NCBI GenBank assembly: GCA_938038735.1
Contig: CALHSW010000008.1
Span: forward strand, 1 to 29,441
Reading direction: 5' to 3'
Length of the DNA stretch: 29,441 nt
Origin: an uncultured Bacteroidia bacterium
Lineage (GTDB): Bacteria; Bacteroidota; Bacteroidia; Bacteroidales; CAJPTX01
The notes below the pieces were generated by a model. The model was not told the origin of the DNA. It was given only the letters and a program-made list of their open reading frames with translations, and made no database searches. The translations under genes and the position numbers were made by a program. Numbering within the stretch: position 1 is the first letter of the stretch; the number at the start of each line of letters is the position of its first letter. Of this stretch, positions 7,795 to 17,170 are shown piece after piece.

Positions 7795-9090
7795 TTATGT
7801 GCTTTCGTAAGGAACGTTAGTGAGGAGTATATCGGCCTCAATGCGCCGTAGAATGGCATCCGTGCTGCCTACATGCTGTGTGAAGAAGTCATCGGCACGC
7901 TCGCCCATCCGGGTCCTAATGTTGGCATTGCCCATGAGGCTAAGGCAGATGGTGGCGAATTGCACGGGGGCGTACGCCGCTGCGGCCGCATTGTGTTCAC
8001 GTAGCAGGACGGCATCGGGGCGGTTGTGATGTCTCGCCCCAAAGACGATGGGAGTGCCGAAAGCTGCGGGTTCAAACACATCGGCGAGTTGGTTCTCAAA
8101 GCCGCCCCCCACGTAGGCGATGGCGGCATGGCGATAGGCTGAGAGCTCCTGGCCGGGGGCATCGAGAATGAATAGCACGCAGCGTGCGAGTTCCTCCTTA
8201 GAGGGGTGCTTGGAGGCGCGGCATGCGCCCCGGTTCACCTGATTTAACCATTTGGTGATGCGCTCCTCGTTAACTTCATTGGGAATGACCACGAGGCGCC
8301 ATTGCGAAGGGAGATTCCAAACGAGCGGGAGGAGGGCGGCTTCATCTTTTTCTGTGGTGCAGCTCGCAACGATAAGATTCCCGCCCTGCGAGGCTAGAGT
8401 TTCCAGCGCGGCGATTGGCTTAGCAACGCTTATTGCCTGTGCGATCTTGTCAAAGATCATGTCGCCCGCGCAGGTAACGTGCGTGATGCCCCGTCGGGAG
8501 AGAAGATCTACGGTAGTTGTATCAATAGTGAAAATCCACGTGTAGAGGTGCAGCCACCGGCGTAACCGATGTTTTCGCCTTTTGAAGATGGGGGATTTCG
8601 CATTGTACTTAGCTGCGACGAGATAGGTGGGAATGCCGCCCTTTTGCAGGGCGAGGAGGAAATTGCCCATGTGGCGTTGGTTCAGCATGATGGCCACGGT
8701 GGGGGATGCGATGCTAAAGAAACGCTTGACGTTCTTGGGGGTGTCGTTGGGGAGAATGTCGGTGTAGAACGTCTCATCGAAGAGTCGGTGCAGCGTAAGG
8801 CCCTTGGGGTCTTGGAATGTAATGATGTAGTTCCAACCGGGGTGCGCCTTTTCAAAGGTGCGAATGATGGGGGCGCACTGCTCGTAGTCTTCAAATGTGT
8901 TGAGGTGGCACCAAAACGTGGGCTTTGTGGCGTTTTCCGACATAAACCTAGCTAGGCGCAGCTGCCAATCGCTACGCGCACGGCGAAGGTTACGCTTCGA
9001 TTTGCTCCAGAGCGATGCGATGCATAGCGCAACGCCCCGCAGATGGGTCAATAGGTTATACGTAAAGCTAGAAAGTGCCATCGCTGCCAT
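7795..9090 (-). CDS. waaA: Divergent 3-deoxy-D-manno-octulosonic acid transferase (KdtA-like)
   Basis: Inner-membrane-associated glycosyltransferase family that adds Kdo to lipid A. The 431-residue length fits, with an N-terminal hydrophobic segment around residues 10-28 and the two-lobed GT-B layout. Family landmarks include FWCHLNTFEDYEQ near residue 60-71, AGDMIFDKI near the middle, and YVGGGFENQLADVFEPAAFG in the C-terminal lobe. Two usual sites differ. The Glu of the LGEFEQ-type motif aligns with Asp68, and the GIHN part of the nucleotide-binding motif is replaced by QLAD. It may have altered activity or donor use. It is divergent from lysC and tightly followed by holB. A second in-frame ATG nine bases downstream is also possible. 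Confidence 0.8.
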   Translation of the reverse strand: MAAMALSSFTYNLLTHLRGVALCIASLWSKSKRNLRRARSDWQLRLARFMSENATKPTFWCHLNTFEDYEQCAPIIRTFEKAHPGWNYIITFQDPKGLTLHRLFDETFYTDILPNDTPKNVKRFFSIASPTVAIMLNQRHMGNFLLALQKGGIPTYLVAAKYNAKSPIFKRRKHRLRRWLHLYTWIFTIDTTTVDLLSRRGITHVTCAGDMIFDKIAQAISVAKPIAALETLASQGGNLIVASCTTEKDEAALLPLVWNLPSQWRLVVIPNEVNEERITKWLNQVNRGACRASKHPSKEELARCVLFILDAPGQELSAYRHAAIAYVGGGFENQLADVFEPAAFGTPIVFGARHHNRPDAVLLREHNAAAAAYAPVQFATICLSLMGNANIRTRMGERADDFFTQHVGSTDAILRRIEADILLTNVPYEST

Positions 9091-9145
9091 AGCGCGAAGT
9101 TACAAGTTATTAGGTTACAAAGGTCAATGGCGCGCGGTAGGGGCA

Positions 9146-9175
9146 TTTGACTGTTTCTTAAAGTCACTAAATTTG
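9146..9175 (+). promoter_or_regulatory. Promoter of the aspartate kinase gene
   Basis: TTTG, 18 bases, then TAAATTTG, close to the Bacteroidota consensus, ending about 30 bases before the ATG at 9205. It lies in the short divergent region shared with waaA. Confidence 0.65.
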
Positions 9176-9204
9176 CGCGATATATAACGTAGGGAGTGTG
9201 GAAG

Positions 9205-10524
9205 ATGGAGATATATAAGTTCGGTGGGGCATCGCTATCAACGGCTGACAATGTGCGGGCCATGGGGGAAATCGTCAGGACGGTTGGCACCATGCGTCCG
9301 CTCATAGTGGTGGTGTCGGCCATGGGGAAGGTAACCAATCAGCTTGAGTTCTTGCTCCAAGCGGCTATGCGGGATCGGCAGCGTCTAGGGGAAGCCATGC
9401 GGCAGCTGCGCGATTTCCATATGGAAATGGCAGAGGAGCTGCTGGGTGGCAATGCCGAGGGGACAAGGCGGGTCACCTCTTTGCTAGAGAGTTTGGAAAG
9501 CACGGTGCGTGCTTTGCCCCACGAGGATTACGATGTCCTTTACGACATGGTGGTGCCGTACGGGGAGTTACTTTCGTCTACCATCGTGGCGGCGTACCTT
9601 ACCAAAGAGATTGCGCCGGCTGAGTGGGTTGATATACGCAATGCGCTACGTACAAACAACGAGCATCGGAACGCTCTTGTGGACACGGCACTTTCTACGA
9701 GCCTCGTGCAGCGCACCTTTTCAAAGGGGGAGGCTACGCTCTACGTAACCCAGGGCTTCATCGCTTCAACGGTGCAGGGAACCACCACAACGCTCGGGCG
9801 CGAGGGGAGCGACTACACCGCGGCGCTGCTCGGCGCTATGCTCCAGGCGAGAGCCGTAACGATCTGGAAAGACGTACCCGGCTTCCTCTCCGCCGATCCC
9901 AAGCTGTTCCCGCATGCTGAGTTCCTACCGCGGTTGCCTTACCGAGAGGCCATTGAGATGTCCTACAGCGGAGCGAAGGTGGTGCATCCTAAGGCGGTGA
10001 AACCCATGCAGAATGCGGGGATTCCGCTTTACGTTAAATCGTTCACCAGCCCGCGGGCAGAGGGCACCTGTATCGGGGGGGACGAGGAAGAAGAAACCTT
10101 GAAGCTGCACAATCTGATCGCCGTGCGGGAGGGGCAGGTGTTGCTGTCCGTGGGGCAGCGGGATTTGTCGTTCGCCTCAGAGCAGACCGTGAGTCGTATG
10201 TTTTCTATCTTGGCGGCGCATCGCATCGTGGTAAATCTCCTGCAGCAGTCGGCGGTTAGCACCACGGTGTGCGTGGATCGAGAACCTATACATCTTCCCC
10301 ATGCGATAGAGGCTCTACGTGCCGAGCATCACGTGATGTACAATGCAGACCTGGTTCTCCTCACCGTGCGACACTGCAGCGCGGCGTTGCGGAGTGTTCT
10401 ATCGAATGTTGCCGAGGCTTTGGTGCGCCAAGAGACGCGGCTCACCGTGCAGGTGGTGCTGCCGCGAGAGGTGTGGGTGCGGGCGGTTTACCCGGCGATG
10501 CTTTTAGCGTGCGAACGTATCTGA
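9205..10524 (+). CDS. lysC: Aspartate kinase
   Basis: Phosphorylates aspartate, the first step toward lysine, threonine and methionine. From this ATG the protein is 439 residues. KFGGAS at residues 5-10 is the conserved N-terminal kinase motif, and TTTLGREGSDYTAALLGA is the second signature. The C-terminal 130-140 residues (from about VLLSVGQRD) look like the regulatory ACT domains. No homoserine dehydrogenase domain is fused. A GTG nine bases upstream is in frame, but ATG 9205 is preferred: AGGGAG lies eight bases before it and the sequence starts MEIYKFGG as in relatives. The last 37 bases overlap the convergent kinase gene. Confidence 0.93.
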   Translation: MEIYKFGGASLSTADNVRAMGEIVRTVGTMRPLIVVVSAMGKVTNQLEFLLQAAMRDRQRLGEAMRQLRDFHMEMAEELLGGNAEGTRRVTSLLESLESTVRALPHEDYDVLYDMVVPYGELLSSTIVAAYLTKEIAPAEWVDIRNALRTNNEHRNALVDTALSTSLVQRTFSKGEATLYVTQGFIASTVQGTTTTLGREGSDYTAALLGAMLQARAVTIWKDVPGFLSADPKLFPHAEFLPRLPYREAIEMSYSGAKVVHPKAVKPMQNAGIPLYVKSFTSPRAEGTCIGGDEEEETLKLHNLIAVREGQVLLSVGQRDLSFASEQTVSRMFSILAAHRIVVNLLQQSAVSTTVCVDREPIHLPHAIEALRAEHHVMYNADLVLLTVRHCSAALRSVLSNVAEALVRQETRLTVQVVLPREVWVRAVYPAMLLACERI

Positions 10525-11468
10525 GCCCACACCTCTTCGGGCATGTTCGCCCCGACGTGCTGAATGATGCATGCGCCCATATAGCAGCCGAATTCCACGC
10601 ACTGCTGCAGCGGCCACTCCTGGATGAGGCCGTAGAGGAACCCGGCGTTGAAGTAGTCGCCGCAGCCGGTGGTGTCTACGCACGGCACGTCAAGGGCGGG
10701 CACTGAGACGATTTCATCGCCGCGCTGCGCAATGGCCCCCTGGGCGCCAAGCTTGATTACGGCTATTTTGCAGTAGCCTGCCAGCTCGTTAATCGCTTCG
10801 TTTGTTGGTTTCCCCGTGAACGCCCGGGCCTCCTCCTGGTTCACGAAAATGATGTCTACGTGCCCGGGTAGAACCCGGCGGAGGAAACTGTGGTTCTCAT
10901 CAATGATGGAGAAGCTCCCGAGGTCAATGGAGACGTGCTGGTGGACGCTTTTAGCGATGGCAAGGGCACGCTCCAGCAGCGTGTGGTTTTGTACAATAAA
11001 CCCTTCCATGTGAAATATATCGTAGCCCACGAAGTCGTTCGGGGAGAGATCGTTGGTGTTCAGCGTGCCTGCCGCGCCGAGAAAGGTGGCGAAGGTGCGT
11101 TCAAAGTCTGGGGTGACCAAGGCCAATGCATGCCCCGACCTTGCGCGCGACTCATGTAGGATGGGGCGAATGCCCACGTCTATGAGTGACTGCCTCACGA
11201 GTTCGCCCTGCCGGTCGGATCCTATTTTCCCGATGAACCCTGACCCTACGCCGAGCCGCGCGATGCTGCGGATGGTGTTAGCGGCGCTGCCGCCCGCCAT
11301 GTGGCGGCGTGGGCAATCGGCGGTGAGGGTGAGGGCGCGGCGTATGGTGTCAATATCAACGAGCTGCATATCCCCCTTCCGAAGCTTCAACTCGTTTAGA
11401 ATTGAGTCGTTAGGGATTTGGGTCATTATATCCATGAGGGCGTTGCCCATGCCGAGAATTCGTGCCAT
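10488..11468 (-). CDS. PfkB-family sugar or nucleoside kinase
   Basis: Cytoplasmic ATP-dependent kinase of the ribokinase/adenosine kinase family, 326 residues. The substrate-side signature GGSAANT lies at residues 59-65. The C-terminal signature DTTGCGDYFNAGFLYG starts at residue 265, with Asp271 as the expected catalytic base. The overall pattern is common in Bacteroidales, where such genes are often annotated as adenosine kinase-like, but the substrate cannot be read from sequence. A TACCTTTG element lies 25 bases before the ATG. The 3' end runs 37 bases into lysC on the opposite strand. Confidence 0.88.
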   Translation of the reverse strand: MARILGMGNALMDIMTQIPNDSILNELKLRKGDMQLVDIDTIRRALTLTADCPRRHMAGGSAANTIRSIARLGVGSGFIGKIGSDRQGELVRQSLIDVGIRPILHESRARSGHALALVTPDFERTFATFLGAAGTLNTNDLSPNDFVGYDIFHMEGFIVQNHTLLERALAIAKSVHQHVSIDLGSFSIIDENHSFLRRVLPGHVDIIFVNQEEARAFTGKPTNEAINELAGYCKIAVIKLGAQGAIAQRGDEIVSVPALDVPCVDTTGCGDYFNAGFLYGLIQEWPLQQCVEFGCYMGACIIQHVGANMPEEVWAQIRSHAKSIAG

Positions 11469-11492
11469 GTCGCATCAGTCAGTGTCTAGGTG

Positions 11493-11500
11493 CAAAGGTA
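11493..11500 (-). promoter_or_regulatory. Promoter -7 element of the PfkB-family gene
   Basis: TACCTTTG on the reverse strand, 25 bases before the start codon. Confidence 0.55.
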
Positions 11501-11580
11501 ACGAAAAAAGCAATAGGTTTTCACAATCAGCGCTGGCGGCAATATCGGCGTGTAGACTCCCGATTGGTTGGCTCTCGGAT

Positions 11581-11705
11581 GCCTGACCCTGGCGGCCTCC
11601 CCGCGCACCGCTACCTCGCTACCCGCCCCCTAGCACGGCTCGCAGCGGCAGCCAAAAACTACGCGCTGCTCATCCCCTTGCGGCCCGTTCATACCTAGCT
11701 CTAAT
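11581..11705 (+). repeat. Direct repeat at the left edge of the R-M island
   Basis: Closely matches 18561-18677 in the same orientation. Long shared blocks include CCGCGCACCGCTACCTC, CCCGCCCCCTAGCACGGCTC, GCGGCAGCCAAAAACTACG and GTTCATACCTAGCTCTAAT. This copy has about eight extra bases near 11665-11680. Its right part forms the last codons of the nuclease gene. The two copies bracket the whole four-gene island. Confidence 0.9.
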
Positions 11706-13925
11706 TTGTTTCAGCGGAATAAAAGTGCCTCCGCTGGGCACAGCCAATATACTTTCGCTGCCGCTATACCCAAACTCCATTCTTTTCTCCCCAAGCGGCA
11801 CGAACTCACCCAGCTCGAAGACAATGCGCATACTCTTATCCCCGAATTCCGCCTTGTCACAAAAGAGATTATCTCGTCTCTCCGAATAGATCCGCTTCAC
11901 CCTATAGTAGCCGTTCCCGGGGAGATTTGGGAATACGTACTTTACCATGCGCAGGTCAACCCCATCCCTTAGGCTTTTCCCCGAGTAGTAAAATCTCGGC
12001 GACTCATTCCTTTTGAACGCTTCAAAGTACAACCTGTACGCCTCTGAAGAGTCCTCCTTGGGTTTGGGTACATAACCTACAAACGCCAAATCGTTATCAC
12101 CACCCTCGGAGTCAATGATATAGTTTAACCCCTTCTGCGGTATACTATCCGCCACTAGCGATTGACCTTCGTTTGATATCAACAATTTAATGAAGGATGC
12201 GAGCAACTTCCTGTTCTCTCCATCCTTGGGGCGGAGCGGGAAAGCTCCGATATTGACCTCTTGGATACTCCTGTAGAATGTTGCAGCCTGGACAGCCAAC
12301 GGCTCCCCCGATCCAGGAAATAGGATGTATCCCCCCACAATCTCCTTCTTCAACGGCACATCTTGATCCTGCTGATAGTAGATGGCATCACGGTAGCGGT
12401 GCATCTGATTGATAGCATCGTCCGGGGGATAGTCCACCCCGCGCCGATTGGAGTCTATCCTATATTTCGCATCGAAGAGGTATGTTATCCTCATACCCCG
12501 CTGTATATCGTCCTTCACCAGTTGCAGCACGATATCTGGCTTTTGGGCCACCGTCCTCACCACGAAGTTTCCTATACCCGAAGTTCCATTCTCGCTTTGG
12601 GAATGCTTTGGATTATAGAAAAGCTCCGCCAAGGCCACCCCATTCTTCCTAAACACTATTCGTGAACGCTCCCCAGTGTCCATACCCCAAGTGAAGAGTC
12701 CTCCCAGTTCTACTCGGTTTTGGTGGTCTACATCATCGGCGGAGATGTCGAGTTCGTCCCGTACGATGTGGCTGAGTTCAATGAAGCACCATATCTCGTA
12801 CAGGGTTGCTATGTCCTTTGATTGTAGGCGGAATAGACCCTCATTTAGGGAATAGGCACGCCGCAGAAGGGCCCATGTTCGGTAAACCTCAGAGTAGCCG
12901 GTTGCCTTTTGGAGCACTAGGCTCTCTTGGCTAAGCCCCTTGAATTGCCCCACGCTTCGGAAGAAAGGGTGACGCTGCAAGGCTTGCATGCTCCGCTCCG
13001 TCTCCGCCATCTCCCCTATGGATATGGCAGAGGTATTCTCTAACATTTCAAGTCTACGCTTTAGCGCATCGTACTTTCTGGCGATCTCAGCGAGGGCGAA
13101 CTTCAAGAATCTATTCTCTTGGGTGTCATTGGAGTGCACCTGCTGCTCCACGCGGTAAAGCCTCTCCCCATCGCATCTATGTTCCGCAATTTCATTTTCC
13201 AAAGAGTTGGGAACCCTCTTGATTTCTTCCAGTCGTTGGTAGGTGGTCTCGCTCCGAAGCCGATGGCGGGGACGCGCTATGATGCGTTTTACCGCCGCCA
13301 AGAACTTCTCCTGCTGGCCTTGGAATATGCTCCACCACACAAGTTCTGGTCGCTCCCCTTCGCTATCCGGGGTGAAGCTATGGAAGGTTCTGCGCATGTA
13401 GTCCAGCGACAGCATGCTATACTCAGCCTCAATGTCAGCAATGATACTCCGCCAATGCTCGTGATAATTGAGCTTGGTGCTCAGCACGTCAAAGCAAAAG
13501 GAAAAGGTTTGCGTCCGCCCCTCCGCATCGTATTTAAGTCTTATCTCGCTTCGCCCAACATCGTTGCCAAAGTTGATGAAGCCGGTCAATACACGTTGGT
13601 TCTTGTGGTAGCTAAAGTGGTCATTCTCCGATTGAAGCAGCGACGCGTAGCGAGCATTGGTCACCCCACACCTAAACTCCACCCAAATAGGGTAGTCTGT
13701 TTGGTCAAAGAATACGGCCGGCGCGTGCCTATCATGGGGCGCAATCTCCACCTCCCCCCCATCTTCGGCGCTCTTCTTTACCGACTTTACACCCTCCGTC
13801 CAGGAGTACGTGGAGGTGAGGTTCTCCTCGCCCACATGCTGTTTTGCCCTCGCCCAAACATCCCCATACTTGGCACATTCAATACTTAAGGTGAAGTCGG
13901 CGTGTTCTACCTTGAGTAGCTCCAT
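11670..13925 (-). CDS. DUF2357/PD-(D/E)XK restriction nuclease subunit (LlaJI R2-like)
   Basis: Probable DNA-cleaving subunit of the restriction system, 751 residues. The N-terminal 350 residues resemble DUF2357, with a charged helical stretch around residues 250-320. A nuclease core follows: KPD at 462-464 and, after a strand, FDAK at 484-487, giving the PD...DxK pattern with Asp464, Asp485 and Lys487. Gln507 in QMHRYRD is a likely additional core residue. The C-terminal 180 residues are of unknown role. It starts 12 bases after the McrB-like gene, implying cotranscription and joint action like McrC with McrB or LlaJI R2 with R1. The last codons lie in the direct repeat, so the natural C terminus may have been changed. 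Confidence 0.82.
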   Translation of the reverse strand: MELLKVEHADFTLSIECAKYGDVWARAKQHVGEENLTSTYSWTEGVKSVKKSAEDGGEVEIAPHDRHAPAVFFDQTDYPIWVEFRCGVTNARYASLLQSENDHFSYHKNQRVLTGFINFGNDVGRSEIRLKYDAEGRTQTFSFCFDVLSTKLNYHEHWRSIIADIEAEYSMLSLDYMRRTFHSFTPDSEGERPELVWWSIFQGQQEKFLAAVKRIIARPRHRLRSETTYQRLEEIKRVPNSLENEIAEHRCDGERLYRVEQQVHSNDTQENRFLKFALAEIARKYDALKRRLEMLENTSAISIGEMAETERSMQALQRHPFFRSVGQFKGLSQESLVLQKATGYSEVYRTWALLRRAYSLNEGLFRLQSKDIATLYEIWCFIELSHIVRDELDISADDVDHQNRVELGGLFTWGMDTGERSRIVFRKNGVALAELFYNPKHSQSENGTSGIGNFVVRTVAQKPDIVLQLVKDDIQRGMRITYLFDAKYRIDSNRRGVDYPPDDAINQMHRYRDAIYYQQDQDVPLKKEIVGGYILFPGSGEPLAVQAATFYRSIQEVNIGAFPLRPKDGENRKLLASFIKLLISNEGQSLVADSIPQKGLNYIIDSEGGDNDLAFVGYVPKPKEDSSEAYRLYFEAFKRNESPRFYYSGKSLRDGVDLRMVKYVFPNLPGNGYYRVKRIYSERRDNLFCDKAEFGDKSMRIVFELGEFVPLGEKRMEFGYSGSESILAVPSGGTFIPLKQIRARYERAARG

Positions 13926-13937
13926 CGGTTTATGGGT

Positions 13938-15809
13938 TTAGCTCCAGTAGCTCGTATAGCCCGAGTCTGCTAGCCTCTTCGCCATCTCCTCAAGCTTAGC
14001 TAACGAAATAGGCTCCTCCTTTGGCTCCCCTTCGGCCCCATACCCTTGGCCGGAAATCAACGAGAGGCCTTCCTTGATAGTTGCCGATAGGGAGTCCAAG
14101 AACCCCTTGCTCACCCTGGACTCGTCCCCCTCAATGCGGGAGAGTATCTTCATGCTGGTGGCCTCGTCTAACGCCTTGGCAATTACGTACTCCCGCGGTA
14201 GCTCCCCGCCATCCTCTGCCTTGCTATATTGGAGATTATTCACCACGTAGAGAAGCACCTCATTCCTGGTGCGGTAGGCCACCTTGAAGGGTGTTCCTTC
14301 CAGCTCAGCATTTACCTTTTCGAGGTACTTCAAGCAGGTATCGCAAACCTCTTGATGGCTTTCATAAATATCTACTGCCTCCACCGCCTCCCCGATGAGC
14401 GTCTCCTTGCTTTGCTTGCCGATGGGTTCGTACCTATTCTTTAGGCCGCTCCACAGGTCCACCTCGTTCATCTCAATGGTCATCGCCCTATCTAGCACCT
14501 TGCGGGAGAAAGAGAAGGTGGTTTCATCCATATTGACGGTGCCAACCACTATCAAGTTCTGGGGGATAGTGAGGCGTTTGCCCCCCTCCTTCGTAAGGAA
14601 TAGTCTCCGCTCCGCCTCGTCATCAAATAGTTGGACGATTAGGCTATGGTAGGCATCCGTTGGCTCAAAGTCCACTATGGGGTCTGTCGTGATAGTCCCA
14701 TCCTCCGCTCGCCTTCTACTCTCCATGACGCTTAAATACTCCGCGAAGTACTGCTCTACTGGCGCCAGATTCATCTCGTCAAGGCAGAGGAAGTAGGGTA
14801 CATCCGGCTCCTGCATAGCCTGGGCCATAAACTTCAGCAATGGCCCGACAATGAACCGTTCGCCATTTATCCTGCTCACGTAGCCGAGCAACTCGGAGGA
14901 GTCGTGCCAGTTGGGCTTCACTTGGACCATCTCAAAGTTTCTCGACTTCTGCGCCTTGTACTCCTCCGAGCCAACATCCCAGCATGCGCGGGCCAGCTCC
15001 CGCACGATACGGCTCTTGCCTGTGCCCGAGATGCCTGCAAGCAGCAAAAATGGCTTTGTCTTAATTGCCGTGATGTATTGGCGATACTTGTTGGGGAAAA
15101 ATGAAACCTCCCCCTTTGTCGTAAATAGCTGCGCAATGTCCTCTTCTTCAATTGTGGCAGGCAATGATGCAAATGGAGACGTAATTATACTGCTTATCTC
15201 ATGCTTAAAATTATGTGTGTCAGGCATTAAAAACTCGCACATCTCAAAAGAGAGCAGGTGTGTCACCGCAGCCTTTATTGAATCGAATGTAGTTGGAGCT
15301 GCTGTCAACGCCTGGTTCCTAGCAATCCAAACAGCTAATGCTGCCTTTGCTTTGTCACTATCTAAATAAGTGCGCAGGTTTGAATATAGAGAGGTGTCTC
15401 TAATCAGCACTCCATTTTTAATGAAAAACAACGGCACATTGCCCCTCTTGGGGTATTCTAGAGTACTTGTTGGGTCTGCGAGCGATACTTTTACTTGACC
15501 AACCGAAAAGAAGTTACTCCCAACATTGTAATCTCCGTTATTCTGTTTAAGTGGATAGTAGAAATTAGGAGTATACAAATCGCTTGCAACGGAACACACA
15601 TCCCCAACACAAGCTATGAAAAGCTCTTTGTCCTCTTTGCTCCGTGTATCGCACTCTTTTACTGTTCGCTTGTGGCAGAACATATCCAAGGCAATCGCAT
15701 ATCGAATGGCACTTACCTTTTGAGTAGCCCCTTGCAGGTTGGGGTTGGGAGATATCAGCGAAAGCTCTTTGTATGCTTGCAGTATATCTTGCTTGCTCAA
15801 ATACTCCAT
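13938..15809 (-). CDS. McrB-like AAA+ restriction subunit (LlaJI R1-like)
   Basis: Motor and probable DNA-sensing subunit of a nucleotide-dependent restriction enzyme, 623 residues. Residues 1-240 form a variable N-terminal domain that likely reads DNA. The AAA+ domain has Walker A GISGTGKS at 259-266 and Walker B FLCLDEMN at 340-347. The McrB-type segment VVGTVNMDETTFSFSRKVLDRA begins near residue 421; Asn426, Asp428 and Arg441 are the likely sensor and finger residues. In McrB relatives this domain hydrolyses GTP, but GTP versus ATP cannot be decided here. Its ATG is one base beyond the upstream methyltransferase stop. The downstream nuclease is its expected partner. Confidence 0.87.
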   Translation of the reverse strand: MEYLSKQDILQAYKELSLISPNPNLQGATQKVSAIRYAIALDMFCHKRTVKECDTRSKEDKELFIACVGDVCSVASDLYTPNFYYPLKQNNGDYNVGSNFFSVGQVKVSLADPTSTLEYPKRGNVPLFFIKNGVLIRDTSLYSNLRTYLDSDKAKAALAVWIARNQALTAAPTTFDSIKAAVTHLLSFEMCEFLMPDTHNFKHEISSIITSPFASLPATIEEEDIAQLFTTKGEVSFFPNKYRQYITAIKTKPFLLLAGISGTGKSRIVRELARACWDVGSEEYKAQKSRNFEMVQVKPNWHDSSELLGYVSRINGERFIVGPLLKFMAQAMQEPDVPYFLCLDEMNLAPVEQYFAEYLSVMESRRRAEDGTITTDPIVDFEPTDAYHSLIVQLFDDEAERRLFLTKEGGKRLTIPQNLIVVGTVNMDETTFSFSRKVLDRAMTIEMNEVDLWSGLKNRYEPIGKQSKETLIGEAVEAVDIYESHQEVCDTCLKYLEKVNAELEGTPFKVAYRTRNEVLLYVVNNLQYSKAEDGGELPREYVIAKALDEATSMKILSRIEGDESRVSKGFLDSLSATIKEGLSLISGQGYGAEGEPKEEPISLAKLEEMAKRLADSGYTSYWS

Positions 15810-15810
15810 C

Positions 15811-17001
15811 TCAGCTGATCGTTTTAATTAGCGTGTAGGCTATAACCCAGGCCAATACGGGCGGCACTGCATTCCCTATAACCTTGTATCGTGACTGTAG
15901 AGGGATTGCGTCAAAGCTGAATTCATCGGGAAAAGATTGAATTCTTGCTATTTCTCTTACCTTGTATCTTCTGTTTTCTATCGGGTGGGTTATTCCGCAA
16001 TTCTCAGGCTGCGCCGAGGCGGTGATGGTACCGTTGATTTCCCCTAGCGCGAAACGACGGTAGAAATTTGGCGAATGATACCTCTTTGGATCGTCATAAA
16101 TCCTCTTGAAGCGAGGAGGAAGTTTGTCCGGATCAATGTTTTTCCATGACCTTCCCTCTTTGAAGGCTTCTGGAATATCAGAAATCTGAAAGGGTTGCTT
16201 AAAGAAAGGGAGAGCCTCCGCCCCAGCCCTGCACGGACCGATCATATTAACCATGTTTTGAGTTGCCGCGGTGTACTCCCAGTAGTCCGCCCCGCTAATG
16301 CCTTGCAGATCCTGCAGGATACTACCCACGAGGAGCTGCTCATAATTGCCTTGGGCATAGGATGGAATATTGAATTCGGCCACAACGGCCATCATTTGGT
16401 CAAAGATGAAACTAGGTAGGTTCACATCTGTCCCCACGATGATTACTCTGTACCTTGACTGTGGAACCCCGTAATCTCTAGCGCATACCAATTGAGTAGA
16501 AACATTGTATCCAATTGATTCCATGCGATTCTTTATCTCGTTGGGTACACTTATTCCCGAAGGCATCTTGGAAGATAGGATGCCGCGTACATTTTCAAAG
16601 ACAAAGGCAATAGGTTTCCTCCCTTTTTGAATCTTTGACTTTAAAATGCGCTCGCACTCCTCAAACAGGGTTCCCCGACCGTCATCGTCGTGAACTCCCT
16701 TTCTCTTTCCAGCATTTGAGAATGGTTGGCAGGGAAAGCCCGCTAGTAGGATATCAAAATCCGGGATTGCATCAACATCAACCAAGCGAATATCTTTCAG
16801 TAGGCACTCCGAGTGCCCTCTGCTTGTCAGGAGAGAGTTTGTATTATAGCAAGTTGCCGCATCGCTGTCGACGTCATTTGCAAATACTATTTCAGTTGGC
16901 AATGGTCCAAAACACCTCCCCATAAACTCAAATCCGCCAGAGAACCCTAGATCCAATCCCCCGCAACCCGAGAACAGTGACGCTACCCGATACTTCTTCA
17001 T
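15811..17001 (-). CDS. DNA cytosine-5 methyltransferase (island, second gene)
   Basis: Transfers methyl from S-adenosylmethionine to cytosine C5 in a specific DNA site, 396 residues. Motifs are in standard order: motif I FSGCGG at 10-15, motif IV GFPCQPFS with catalytic Cys91, motif VI ENV at 136-138, motif VIII QSRYR at 181-185, a target-recognition region of about 160 residues, and motif X GNAVPP at 376-381. The stop is one base from the McrB-like start. Upstream is a 169-base gap to the other methyltransferase. A TAGGCCTA palindrome lies six bases before the start codon. It presumably protects one strand of the site cut by the island's nuclease. Confidence 0.93.
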   Translation of the reverse strand: MKKYRVASLFSGCGGLDLGFSGGFEFMGRCFGPLPTEIVFANDVDSDAATCYNTNSLLTSRGHSECLLKDIRLVDVDAIPDFDILLAGFPCQPFSNAGKRKGVHDDDGRGTLFEECERILKSKIQKGRKPIAFVFENVRGILSSKMPSGISVPNEIKNRMESIGYNVSTQLVCARDYGVPQSRYRVIIVGTDVNLPSFIFDQMMAVVAEFNIPSYAQGNYEQLLVGSILQDLQGISGADYWEYTAATQNMVNMIGPCRAGAEALPFFKQPFQISDIPEAFKEGRSWKNIDPDKLPPRFKRIYDDPKRYHSPNFYRRFALGEINGTITASAQPENCGITHPIENRRYKVREIARIQSFPDEFSFDAIPLQSRYKVIGNAVPPVLAWVIAYTLIKTIS

Positions 17002-17006
17002 TGTGT

Positions 17007-17015
17007 TAGGCCTAT
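17007..17015. promoter_or_regulatory. TAGGCCTA palindrome at the methyltransferase start
   Basis: TAGGCCTAT lies six to fourteen bases before the start codon of the 396-residue methyltransferase. The same nine bases occur inside the 14-base palindrome upstream of the other island methyltransferase. This is a candidate operator or self-methylation site; no direct evidence of function. Confidence 0.35.
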
Positions 17016-17170
17016 GCCATTTGTATGTATAAACAGGTTAATAGATTAAAAGTTTTACATGCGTTGTCTCCCTTTGTTTTTCTTCCAAGGGAGTCACATC
17101 TACTATAGAGTTGCAGTAAGATCAGGGATTAGGCTCTTCCTCTATGGTTAGAAATTGTCTTTCCAGGGTG

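Noticed and set aside
11670..15809. Classical methyl-dependent McrBC
   Set aside because: The pair resembles McrBC in fold, but it is cotranscribed with two cytosine-5 methyltransferases, and the nuclease is a long DUF2357 protein; LlaJI-type is the better fit.
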